64,000 bases of DNA from assembly GCA_009360345.1 (NCBI GenBank), contig SPDP01000001.1:1612001-1676000 (forward strand), read 5' to 3'. The DNA comes from Alcaligenaceae bacterium SAGV5. GTDB lineage: Bacteria; Pseudomonadota; Gammaproteobacteria; Burkholderiales; Burkholderiaceae_B. The notes under the pieces were generated by a model. That model saw nothing but the letters and a program-made list of their open reading frames with translations, was not told the origin of the DNA and did not search any database. Below are positions 15,502 to 22,841 of this stretch, in pieces; position 1 is the first letter of the stretch; each line of letters starts with the position of its first letter. The position numbers and the translations under genes are program-made.

Positions 15502-16734
15502 CTAGGACAATGTCGGTGTGCTAGTTTGGCACGTTGCCGCCGCCGGCGTCGCGCGCAGGGTGGCCGCCCAGAACAGCAGCGCGAGCGCGCCGATGCCCGC
15601 GCCCATGAGGCAGACGCCGCTCCAGCCCGCGCGGGCATAGACCATGGTCGAGATCGACGACCCGGCCGCGCTGCCGATGGAGTAGAACACCATGTAGGCG
15701 GCGGTCAGGCGATTCTGCGCTTCCGGCCGTACGCGATAGATCATGCCCTGGTTGGTGACGTGCGCCGCCTGCAGGCCGAAGTCGATCACCAGTACGCCCA
15801 GGACCAGCCACAGGATGGAATGGGGCAGCATGGAGATCGGCAGCCACGCGGCCAGCATCAGCGCGAGCGCGATACCGGTCGTGCGCTGGCCATGCCCACG
15901 ATCGGCCCAGCGGCCGGCCCGGGCCGCGCCCAGCGCGCCGGCGGCGCCGGCCAGCCCGAACAGGCCGACCTCCGTGTGGGACAGCGAAAAGGGCGGCGCG
16001 GCGAGCGGCAGCACCATGGGCGCGAGCAGCGTCGTGATGTCGGCGAAGATCAGCATCGCGAGGACGGCGCGGATGCGCAAGACCGGTTCTTGCAGGAACA
16101 GCGTGAACACCGAGGCGATCAGGCGCGGGTACGAGATCCGGGGGCCCGTCCGCGGTTGGCGGGGCAGGGCCTTGTAAAGCAATCCCGAGATCACCAGGGT
16201 CAGCGCGGCCGACACCAGGTAGACCGTCCGCCATCCCGACAGGTCGGTCAAGAGACCGGCGGCGGTTCGCGCCAGCAGGATGCCGAGCACGATGCCGCTG
16301 GTGACCGTGCCCACGACCTGGCCTCGCTCCGACGGCCGGGCCAGGGTGGCGGCATAGGCGACCAGCGCCTGTGTGACGACCGCGAGCAGGCCCACCGCCG
16401 CCATGGACGCGAGCAGCATGGTCGCCGTCGACGAAAACCCCACGCATGCGAGGGCCAGCACGGAAAGCAGCGACTGCCCGACGATGAGCTTGCGGCGATC
16501 GAGCAGGTCGCCCAGCGGGACCAGCAGGACCAGGCCCAGTCCGTAGCCGAGTTGCGTCGCCCCAACGATGAGGCCGGCCGACGCGTGGGAAAGACCGAGG
16601 TCGTCCGCCATGACGTCCAGCAAGGGATGGGCGAAGTAAGCGTTGGCGACGGCCAGGCCGCTGGCGATCGCGAAGAGCAGCGTGACAGGACGTGTGAGTG
16701 GCGATGATGGCGCCGCGTCTGCTGTGGAACCCAT
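15502..16734 (-). CDS. MFS transporter (AraJ/YnfM-like)
   Basis: The 410-aa protein has twelve hydrophobic segments. Signature parts are LAVANAYFAHPLLDVMADDLGLS, motif A LVLLVPLGDLLDRRKLIVGQ, and RGQVVGTVTSGIVLGILLARTAAGLLTDLSGWRTVYL, common in DHA1 exporters. The ATG at 16734 has GGGAG eight bases upstream; an in-frame TTG at 16740 is less likely. It is divergent from an HxlR regulator and seven bases upstream of ptsJ. Control could come from HxlR, from PtsJ, or from both. The substrate is unknown. Confidence 0.83.
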   Translation of the reverse strand: MGSTADAAPSSPLTRPVTLLFAIASGLAVANAYFAHPLLDVMADDLGLSHASAGLIVGATQLGYGLGLVLLVPLGDLLDRRKLIVGQSLLSVLALACVGFSSTATMLLASMAAVGLLAVVTQALVAYAATLARPSERGQVVGTVTSGIVLGILLARTAAGLLTDLSGWRTVYLVSAALTLVISGLLYKALPRQPRTGPRISYPRLIASVFTLFLQEPVLRIRAVLAMLIFADITTLLAPMVLPLAAPPFSLSHTEVGLFGLAGAAGALGAARAGRWADRGHGQRTTGIALALMLAAWLPISMLPHSILWLVLGVLVIDFGLQAAHVTNQGMIYRVRPEAQNRLTAAYMVFYSIGSAAGSSISTMVYARAGWSGVCLMGAGIGALALLFWAATLRATPAAATCQTSTPTLS

Positions 16735-16790
16735 GTTCAAGACTCCCGATGAATTTGGTTTTATTACGAAACCGTTCGAGAGAATAGAGT

Positions 16791-16815
16791 TTTAAGTTTT
16801 ATAATGCAACTTAAA
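16791..16815. promoter_or_regulatory. Predicted HxlR operator over a -10 box
   Basis: TTTAAGTT-TTATAATGC-AACTTAAA has perfect 8-bp inverted arms. The centre contains TATAAT (16800-16805), a perfect -10 box on the + strand, so a bound regulator would block the promoter of its own gene. The site lies between the divergent MFS and HxlR genes. Confidence 0.7.
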
Positions 16816-16833
16816 TTCGATGGAGTGCGGGCC

Positions 16834-17283
16834 ATGGTTGGACGAAAAAGTCTGAAGGGCGACTACTGCCCCAGCGCCCGGTCGCTGGACGTGATCGGCG
16901 ACTGGTGGTCGCTGTTGATCGTGCGGGACGCGTTCGATGGCCTGACGCGTTTCGGCGAATTCCAGAAGAGCCTGGGCATCGCGAAGAACATCCTGGCCGA
17001 GCGCCTGCGCACCCTGGTGTCGCGCGGCATCCTGGAGGCCGTCCCGGTGGGGGACAGCGGCGCGCGGCTGGAGTACCGCCTGACGGCCGTGGGCCGGGAC
17101 CTGTTCCCGGTGATGGTCGCCCTGCGCCAGTTCGGCGAGCGGCATCTGTTCAAGCCGGGCGAGGCGCATTCGGAACTGGTCGACCGCGAGACCGGCCTGC
17201 CGGTCCGGCTCGATATCCGTGCCCCCGACGGGAGGTCGGTGGGCCCGGACGACACGGTGCTGCTCAGGGTGCCGGAGGAATAG
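16834..17283 (+). CDS. HxlR-family winged-helix regulator
   Basis: The 149-aa protein begins GRKSLKGDYCPSARSLDVIGDWWSLLIVRDAFDGLTRFGEFQKSLGIAKNILAERLRTLVSRGIL, the full HxlR signature with the redox-sensitive family cysteine. I chose the ATG at 16834, with GGAG ten bases upstream, because the family starts just before the SLKGDYCP motif. The ATG at 16804 lies inside the operator. A 45-residue C-terminal extension (ELVDRETGLPVRLDIRAPDG) is also seen in other HxlR proteins. It is divergent from the MFS gene and probably controls it. Confidence 0.87.
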   Translation: MVGRKSLKGDYCPSARSLDVIGDWWSLLIVRDAFDGLTRFGEFQKSLGIAKNILAERLRTLVSRGILEAVPVGDSGARLEYRLTAVGRDLFPVMVALRQFGERHLFKPGEAHSELVDRETGLPVRLDIRAPDGRSVGPDDTVLLRVPEE

Positions 17284-17301
17284 GGCGCGATACCGGGTTG
17301 T

Positions 17302-18162
17302 TCACGCGAACCGCCTGGCGCCCGCCACGCATCCCACCGCGCCCAGCGTCGCGGCCAGCATGGTGCCGCTGATGGGCTCGTGCAGGAACATCGCGGCCAG
17401 CCCCAGGCCCAGGAAGGGTTGCAGCAGCTGCAATTGCCCGACCGCCGCGATGCCGCCCTGTGCCAGGCCCCGGTACCAGAACACGAAGCCGATCAACATG
17501 CTGAACAGCGACACATAGGCCAGGCCGAACCAGGCCGGCGCGCCGACGTTGCCGAACGACGCGGGGCGAGCGAGCAGCGCCATCGGCAGCATGACGGGCA
17601 GGGACAGGACCAGCGCCCAGCAGATGACCTGCCAGCCTCCCAGGCGGCGGGAGAGCCGCGCGCCTTCGGCGTAGCCCAGGCCGCACACGACGATGGCGGC
17701 GAGCATCAGCAGATCGCCCCGCGTCGATGCCGTGATGCCGCCCAGGGCGGCGTGCCCGGCCACGAATACGCTGCCCAGCAGCGAAAACAGCCAGAACGCC
17801 GGGCGGGGACGTTCTCCGGCCCGGAGCACGCCGAAGGCCGCCGTGCACAGCGGCAGCAGTCCCAGGAAAACGATCGAGTGCGCGGACGAGACGTGTTGCA
17901 GCGCCAGCGCGGTCAACAGCGGAAAACCCACCACGACGCCCAGGGCGACCACGGCCAGCGCAGGCAGGTCCGGCAGCGCGGGGCGGCGTTCACCGAAGGC
18001 AAGCAGCAGTATTCCGCCCAGCAGGGCGGCGATGGTGGCCCGCGCGCCGGTCAGGAACATCGGATCCAGGTCCATGACCGCGACCCGCGTCGCCGGCAGC
18101 GAGCCGGCGAAAATCACCACGCCTATCAATCCGTTGATCCATCCGTTCGTCGTCTTGTCCAT
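17302..18162 (-). CDS. EamA/DMT-family transporter
   Basis: The 286-aa protein has ten hydrophobic segments in two repeats. Repeat 1 contains VVIFAGSLPATRVAVMDLDPMFLTGARATIAALLGGILLL, and repeat 2 ends MLIGFVFWYRGLAQGGIAAVGQLQLLQPFLGLGLAAMFLHEPISG, the typical RhaT/YdcZ-like DMT pattern. It should export or import a small metabolite such as an amino acid. It is divergent from a MocR regulator, 118 bases away, an arrangement often seen when MocR proteins control transporters. Confidence 0.83.
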   Translation of the reverse strand: MDKTTNGWINGLIGVVIFAGSLPATRVAVMDLDPMFLTGARATIAALLGGILLLAFGERRPALPDLPALAVVALGVVVGFPLLTALALQHVSSAHSIVFLGLLPLCTAAFGVLRAGERPRPAFWLFSLLGSVFVAGHAALGGITASTRGDLLMLAAIVVCGLGYAEGARLSRRLGGWQVICWALVLSLPVMLPMALLARPASFGNVGAPAWFGLAYVSLFSMLIGFVFWYRGLAQGGIAAVGQLQLLQPFLGLGLAAMFLHEPISGTMLAATLGAVGCVAGARRFA

Positions 18163-18280
18163 GGGCCACCTGTTTCCGTGCTTGCCAGTAGAGCATGGGA
18201 AGGTTCCCAAGCCCAGGTACGGTCCAGTACAATTAAAGATAACTGTTATGGGTATCTGGCCGATACAGTCGGAGATTGCG

Positions 18281-19672
18281 ATGAAGGGACAGGGCACGCG
18301 GATCGACGCCGTGATGGAAACGATCCGGTCGGGTATTGCCTCCCGCGCCTATCCGCCGGGGACGCGGTTGCCATCGGTGCGCGCGCAGGCCCAGGCCATG
18401 CGACTGTCGGTCTCGACCGTGGTCGAGGCATACGAACGGCTGGCGGCGGAAGGCGCCGTCCGGTCCCGGCCGGGTTCGGGGTTCTACGTGTCCGGTCCGG
18501 CGGCGCCCCTGGCATTGTCGGAGATCGGTCCGAAGCTCGACCGGGAAGTCGATCCGCTATGGATATCGCGCCAGTCGCTGGAGACCGGCGACGCCGTGCT
18601 CAAGCCCGGCTGCGGCTGGCTGCCGCCCGCCTGGATGTACGAGGACGGCATGCGCCGGGCGCTGCGGGCCATGGCGCGCGCCAACGCGCCCGTGCTGGCG
18701 GACTACGGCACGCCGCTGGGACTGCCGCCGCTGCGCCAGTTGCTTGCCCGCCGGATGGCCGCCACCGGCATCGAGGCCGCGCCCGAGCAGATCATGCTGA
18801 CCGATTCGGGCACGCAGGCCATTGACCTCATCTGCCGCTTCCTGCTGGAGCCGGGCGATACCGTATTGGTCGACGATCCGTGCTACTTCAATTTCCACGC
18901 CTTGCTGAAGGCGCATCGGGCGAAGGCGGTGGGCGTCCCCTATACCCCGAACGGACCGGACGTCGCGGCTTTCGAAGTTGCGCTGCGGGAACATGCGCCC
19001 CGGCTCTACATCACCAATTCCGCCATCCACAATCCCACGGGCGCGACGCTGTCGCCCGTGACGGCGCACCGGCTGCTGAAACTGGTAGACGGCACGGGAA
19101 TGGTCATCGTCGAAGACGACATCTTCGCCGACTTCGAGGCCGCGCCGGCTCCCCGTCTGGCGGCCTTCGACGGCCTCGACCGCGTGATCCATATCGGCAG
19201 TTTTTCCAAGACGGTCTCGGCTTCGCTGCGCTGCGGCTACGTGGCCGCGCGCCCGGACTGGATCGACAGCCTGGTCGACCTGAAGATCGCCACGACCTTC
19301 GGCAACGGACAACTGGCGGCGTGCGTCCTGCTGGCTGCGCTGACGCACAGCGGCTATCGCAGGCACATGGAGGAAGTCCGGCACCGGCTGGCCGAGGCGA
19401 TGGACAAGACCCTCGCGCGGCTGCGGGCCATCGGCATCCAGCCCTGGCTCGTGCCGGCCGCGGGCATGTTCGTCTGGTGCCGCCTGCCCGATGGTGTCGA
19501 TGCCGCCGACATCGCGCGTTCGTGCCTGAAGGAGGGCGTGGTGCTGGCCCCGGGCAATGCGTTCAGCCAATCGCGCAGCGCGTCGGGCTTCCTGCGGTTC
19601 AACGTCTCACAGTCCGGTGACGGCAGGATCTTCCAGGTGCTGTCGCGCGCGCTGGCGGCGCGCGGCGCCTAG
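18281..19672 (+). CDS. MocR-type PLP-dependent regulator
   Basis: The 463-aa protein has a GntR winged helix at residues 5-75 (YPPGTRLPSVRAQAQAMRLSVSTVVEAYERLAAEGAV) and an aminotransferase-like domain with YGTPLGLPPLRQLLARRM, SAIHNPTGATLSPVTAHRLL, VIVEDDIFADFE and PLP lysine K310 in IGSFSKTVSASLRCGYV. The ATG at 18281 has GGAG seven bases upstream; an ATG at 18248 is also in frame. It probably senses PLP or an amino compound bound to PLP and controls the divergent DMT transporter. It is distinct from PtsJ, so the window has two MocR regulators. Confidence 0.87.
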   Translation: MKGQGTRIDAVMETIRSGIASRAYPPGTRLPSVRAQAQAMRLSVSTVVEAYERLAAEGAVRSRPGSGFYVSGPAAPLALSEIGPKLDREVDPLWISRQSLETGDAVLKPGCGWLPPAWMYEDGMRRALRAMARANAPVLADYGTPLGLPPLRQLLARRMAATGIEAAPEQIMLTDSGTQAIDLICRFLLEPGDTVLVDDPCYFNFHALLKAHRAKAVGVPYTPNGPDVAAFEVALREHAPRLYITNSAIHNPTGATLSPVTAHRLLKLVDGTGMVIVEDDIFADFEAAPAPRLAAFDGLDRVIHIGSFSKTVSASLRCGYVAARPDWIDSLVDLKIATTFGNGQLAACVLLAALTHSGYRRHMEEVRHRLAEAMDKTLARLRAIGIQPWLVPAAGMFVWCRLPDGVDAADIARSCLKEGVVLAPGNAFSQSRSASGFLRFNVSQSGDGRIFQVLSRALAARGA

Positions 19673-19790
19673 CCAGGCCTCCGGCGGAGACCTTTCGTCA
19701 TGCGGGCGTATTTCCGGGACAGCGCACTAGCCGGGCTGGCGCAGATGTCCATCCAGTTCATGGCCGAGCGTTGTTGTCATGAATCGGCTG

Positions 19791-19806
19791 TTCGCATAAT
19801 TGCGAA
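19791..19806. promoter_or_regulatory. Small palindrome upstream of a short membrane ORF
   Basis: TTCGCA-TAAT-TGCGAA has perfect 6-bp arms. Forty bases downstream TTGGCA (19831-19836) and TATTGT (19855-19860), 18 bases apart, could be a promoter. The role is inferred only from position. Confidence 0.35.
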
Positions 19807-19864
19807 TAAGGGGAGGATGCGGTAACGTATTTGGCAATTGGAATCACTTGCCAGTATTGTTTTC

Positions 19865-20035
19865 ATGAGCTACCGCAGCGAAACGGAAAGGCCGGCATTC
19901 AAGCGCTTTCTGCGTGTCCTCGTCGCTTTCGTGGCGGTGTGTTTCCTGAACGCCGCCATTCTCCGGGTCGCCTGCCACGCGGGCGGAGTGCCGGAATCCC
20001 GGCTGCTGTCCAGCTTTGCCGTGGGGTGCCTGTAA
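19865..20035 (+). CDS. Possible 56-aa membrane protein
   Basis: From the ATG at 19865 the frame encodes a basic N-terminus (RSETERPAFKRFLR) followed by one hydrophobic segment (VLVAFVAVCFLNAAIL) and a short tail. A promoter-like pair (TTGGCA / TATTGT) ends five bases before the ATG and no ribosome site is visible, so the message would be nearly leaderless. A hairpin (20053-20072) separates it from a convergent micro-ORF. I do not recognise the family. The promoter, TM segment and terminator-like hairpin support it weakly. Confidence 0.38.
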   Translation: MSYRSETERPAFKRFLRVLVAFVAVCFLNAAILRVACHAGGVPESRLLSSFAVGCL

Positions 20036-20052
20036 AGGCAGGAACGTCGTGC

Positions 20053-20072
20053 CGCCGTGCTGTCCCACGGCG
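20053..20072. terminator. Hairpin between two convergent small ORFs
   Basis: CGCCGTG-CTGTCC-CACGGCG is a perfect 7-bp stem with a 6-nt loop, lying between the stops of the two short membrane ORFs. There is no U-tract on either side. Confidence 0.45.
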
Positions 20073-20075
20073 TGA

Positions 20076-20180
20076 TCATCGGGCCGAATTGCGTTTTCTT
20101 CTTTTGCGCTCGACGCTGTACACCACCAGCAGCGCACAGGCCAACCAGATCAGCAGAACTTCCAGAAGCATGGTGTCCAT
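20076..20180 (-). CDS. Possible 34-aa single-TM microprotein
   Basis: The frame reads MDTMLLEVLLIWLACALLVV, then a short linker and a strongly basic tail with KRRKRN. It starts at 20180, or at the second ATG at 20171, which has a GGGATGG stretch just upstream. A good promoter lies ahead on the same strand: TTGGCA (20241-20236), 18 bases, TATCAT (20217-20212), giving a leader of about 25 bases. One TM helix plus a basic end is the common layout of small stress or enzyme-accessory membrane peptides. No family is recognised. Confidence 0.42.
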   Translation of the reverse strand: MDTMLLEVLLIWLACALLVVYSVERKRRKRNSAR

Positions 20181-20211
20181 CCCACGTCGGAGTTGAGGCG
20201 AATGCTCCTTG

Positions 20212-20241
20212 ATGATAGTGGGTGCTTCCACTTCCTGCCAA
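20212..20241 (-). promoter_or_regulatory. Predicted sigma70 promoter of the microprotein
   Basis: On the minus strand TTGGCA and TATCAT (five of six matches to the -10 box) are 18 bases apart and end 31 bases before the first start codon. The rest of the gap between 19673 and 20438 holds nothing else that I can support. Confidence 0.5.
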
Positions 20242-20437
20242 TTGATTAAATGAAATGTGGCAATAGGGTGTCTTTATGGCCCGCTTTCGCCTCGTGGCGC
20301 ATGGACAAGGCCGGGATGGGCACTCGCCGGGGGTGTCACCCATTTGAGTGATGTGATGGTTTCGGCACAACGATATTCTGGAGCATGGGCTGTTTTCACC
20401 CGAGCTTCCGATTTATCCGCCTGCCTGATTCGACATC

Positions 20438-22822
20438 ATGGATTTCTTGCCTTACCCCCGTTCTCGCATGTTGCGCGGCATGGCCGCGTTGGCCGCCACG
20501 GGCTGCCTGTCGCCGGCCCTGGCCGCCGATTCCGGCGCGCTGTTCCGCCAACTGGGCCAGATGGTCGAGCAGACCGGCCGGATCATCGCCGAGGATCGGC
20601 GCCGCCAGGAAGAGCAGGACCAGCGCGCCGCCGAGCAGGCCCGCCGCGAGCGCGAGCAGCAGGCGCAGCGGGAACGCGAGGCCGCGGCCCGGCAGCACCA
20701 GCAGCAGGAAACGGCCCGGCGGGAACAGGAGCAGGCCCTGCAGGCGCTGGCGCCGCCGCCCGAGTACCAGGGCCGCATCGTGATCCACAAGCGCCTGCTC
20801 GGCATGCAGGAAACCGGCAACGCCCGGCCCGATTTCGACATTACCGCGCGCAGTACCGCCAATATCTCCCCGGATGGCGCCTGGCTGGCCTTCGACGCGA
20901 CGGACGGGCAGATCATGTTGCGCGATACGGCTTCAGGCAGGGACCGGGTGCTGCCGACCCGGCTGCCGCGCGGCGAGTCCTCCCGCACGCTGTCCTTCGT
21001 CGGCAACGAGGCGCTGTTGATCAGCGACCTGAAGAATGGTTCCGAGCTGGTCGACCTGCAAGGCAATCCGCTGCGCACGCTGCCGCCGGGCGGATATTTC
21101 CCATGGCCGAGGGAGGTGGGCGGGCGCTATGTCGTCGAACACCTGCGGCTGACCGAATTCGACAAGGGGCGGCGCTGCCTTGGCGTCAGTTACTACGACG
21201 CCCGGGGAGGCGAGCTGGGCGGGGTGTCGGTGGATGAGGCCGACGCCTGCGCCGCCCGCATCGACGACCGGGGCCGGCAGGAGTTCCTGGCGCAGAAAGA
21301 TGGCGTGGTCAGCTATTTCGTCAATGGCGCCAAGGCCGGCGAATTCCGCGGGGACGACCGGCGGCCGTCGGACAAGTACAAGCGCCTCGACTATCGATGG
21401 ATAGGCAACACGCCCTATGCGTACTCCGAGATGGGGGACTGGGACAACCCGTCGCATCGGCTGCGGGTATGGGACGTGGCCCAGGGGAAGGTGTTGTGCG
21501 AGCTGCCTGGCCAGGTCACAGGGATACCGTATGCCGACAAGAAGGGCAATATCGTGACCGCCCAGCCGCCCGCGAGGGTCAATCTGCCCGACTGTTCGAT
21601 GGCGCGCGTCAGCAACGGCAACGAGCGGCTCCTGGCGTGGGGGGCGAACGCCTATCTGCACGACGAGCAGACGGGCAAGGTCGACGTCATCGAGACCTCG
21701 ACGTGGCAACGCCGCGCCACGTTGCAGACGCTGCATCGCAAGTCGCCGCAGGATAGTTCGTTCGCCGGCTCGTTCCAGGAGCTGCCGGGACATCCTGACC
21801 TGGTACTGGTGACGTCGTATGCGACCTCATCCCCGATACCGGCGCAGCTTTTCGATACGAAGACCGGCCAGTTGCTGCGTACCCTGCCGGCGGGCAGGTT
21901 CCAGGCCGGATACATCATCCAGCAGGATCTGCTGACCGGCCCGTCGTACAACTGGCGCACGCGTCTCTGGCGCTTTGCCTACGATGACGACGCGGGCAAG
22001 CCGGCCGCGGCGTTCCTGGCCGCCTTGAAGAAGGACAAGTTCGAGACCTCGGCCGAGTACCAGAAGCGGCTGGCAACGCTGGCGCTGCCGCATGCGATGA
22101 AGGTCTCGCTGCAGGACTACGACGCGGACCGGGGCATGTTCATCGGCACCTGGCGCAACGTGCCGGTCACGGTGCCGCTGCCGCCGGCGCAGGCCCGGCA
22201 GTTCGCGGACGCGAAGGACATGAGCGTGACGGGCGAGCTTCGCGTGATCGACGAGGATTACCTGGAGCTGCGCAATGTCAGCGTGACCACGCCGGCCGGG
22301 CAGGCCGTGAAGCTGGTGCTGCCCGACGGTCCCGCGCCCAGGGTGCCGCCCAGGCCGCAGGCGGCGGGCCCGCGCGAAGGTGGCGCGGCGCAGGCAGGCG
22401 CGGGGGCGGCGACGGCGCGGGCTTCCTCCGGCCAGGGCGGGCGCTGCACAGGGACGATGGCGCATCTTGCGCCGCAACTGCGGTCCTACACCAATCCCCT
22501 CCTGGCCGAGGTCCGCAAGGAGGCCTTGCAGACGGACGTCGCCTCGACGCTGGCCAAGGTGAAGGCCGGCGGAGGCAGTGCCGAGGTGCTGCGCCAGCAG
22601 GCCGGGCAGGCCGACCAGGCGGCGCGCGATTCGGCCACCACCGCCAACCAGAGCGACGGCGGCGGCAACAGCATCGCCAAGGCCGACAGCGGCACCTTGC
22701 CCTTGGACTGGCCGTGCGAGGGAATCCACTCGTCGGCCGTCTGCAACTACATCATGATGCGTTGGCAGGCGTTGTTGACGCGGGAGATCGCCAGCCTGTA
22801 CGCCACCTGCCAGGGGGGATGA
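20438..22822 (+). CDS. Exported coiled-coil / beta-propeller-like protein of unknown function
   Basis: The 794-aa protein has a signal peptide (MLRGMAALAATGCLSPALA, ending near residue 29). A long Gln/Glu/Arg-rich coiled coil follows at about 35-108 (QQAQREREAAARQHQQQETA). Repeats resembling WD40/TolB-like blades cover about 110-510 (ISPDGAWLAFDATDGQIMLRDTASG, RLRVWDVAQGKVLCELPG, AQLFDTKTGQLLRTLPAG). The segment KKDKFETSAEYQKRLATLALP near 525-545 is a motif met in many exported bacterial proteins without known function. The C-terminal part is Ala/Gly-rich and ends with paired cysteines (WPCEGIHSSAVCNY, YATCQGG). It stands alone, transcribed towards the oxoprolinase gene. The role is unknown; a periplasmic scaffold is one possibility. 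Confidence 0.75.
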   Translation: MDFLPYPRSRMLRGMAALAATGCLSPALAADSGALFRQLGQMVEQTGRIIAEDRRRQEEQDQRAAEQARREREQQAQREREAAARQHQQQETARREQEQALQALAPPPEYQGRIVIHKRLLGMQETGNARPDFDITARSTANISPDGAWLAFDATDGQIMLRDTASGRDRVLPTRLPRGESSRTLSFVGNEALLISDLKNGSELVDLQGNPLRTLPPGGYFPWPREVGGRYVVEHLRLTEFDKGRRCLGVSYYDARGGELGGVSVDEADACAARIDDRGRQEFLAQKDGVVSYFVNGAKAGEFRGDDRRPSDKYKRLDYRWIGNTPYAYSEMGDWDNPSHRLRVWDVAQGKVLCELPGQVTGIPYADKKGNIVTAQPPARVNLPDCSMARVSNGNERLLAWGANAYLHDEQTGKVDVIETSTWQRRATLQTLHRKSPQDSSFAGSFQELPGHPDLVLVTSYATSSPIPAQLFDTKTGQLLRTLPAGRFQAGYIIQQDLLTGPSYNWRTRLWRFAYDDDAGKPAAAFLAALKKDKFETSAEYQKRLATLALPHAMKVSLQDYDADRGMFIGTWRNVPVTVPLPPAQARQFADAKDMSVTGELRVIDEDYLELRNVSVTTPAGQAVKLVLPDGPAPRVPPRPQAAGPREGGAAQAGAGAATARASSGQGGRCTGTMAHLAPQLRSYTNPLLAEVRKEALQTDVASTLAKVKAGGGSAEVLRQQAGQADQAARDSATTANQSDGGGNSIAKADSGTLPLDWPCEGIHSSAVCNYIMMRWQALLTREIASLYATCQGG

Positions 22823-22841
22823 GGCCGGCAGGGATCGATCA

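Noticed and set aside
14428..16707. 759-codon + strand open frame across ptsJ and the MFS gene
   Set aside because: It is low-complexity Arg/Gln/Gly/His text antisense to two well-supported genes and crosses their boundary.
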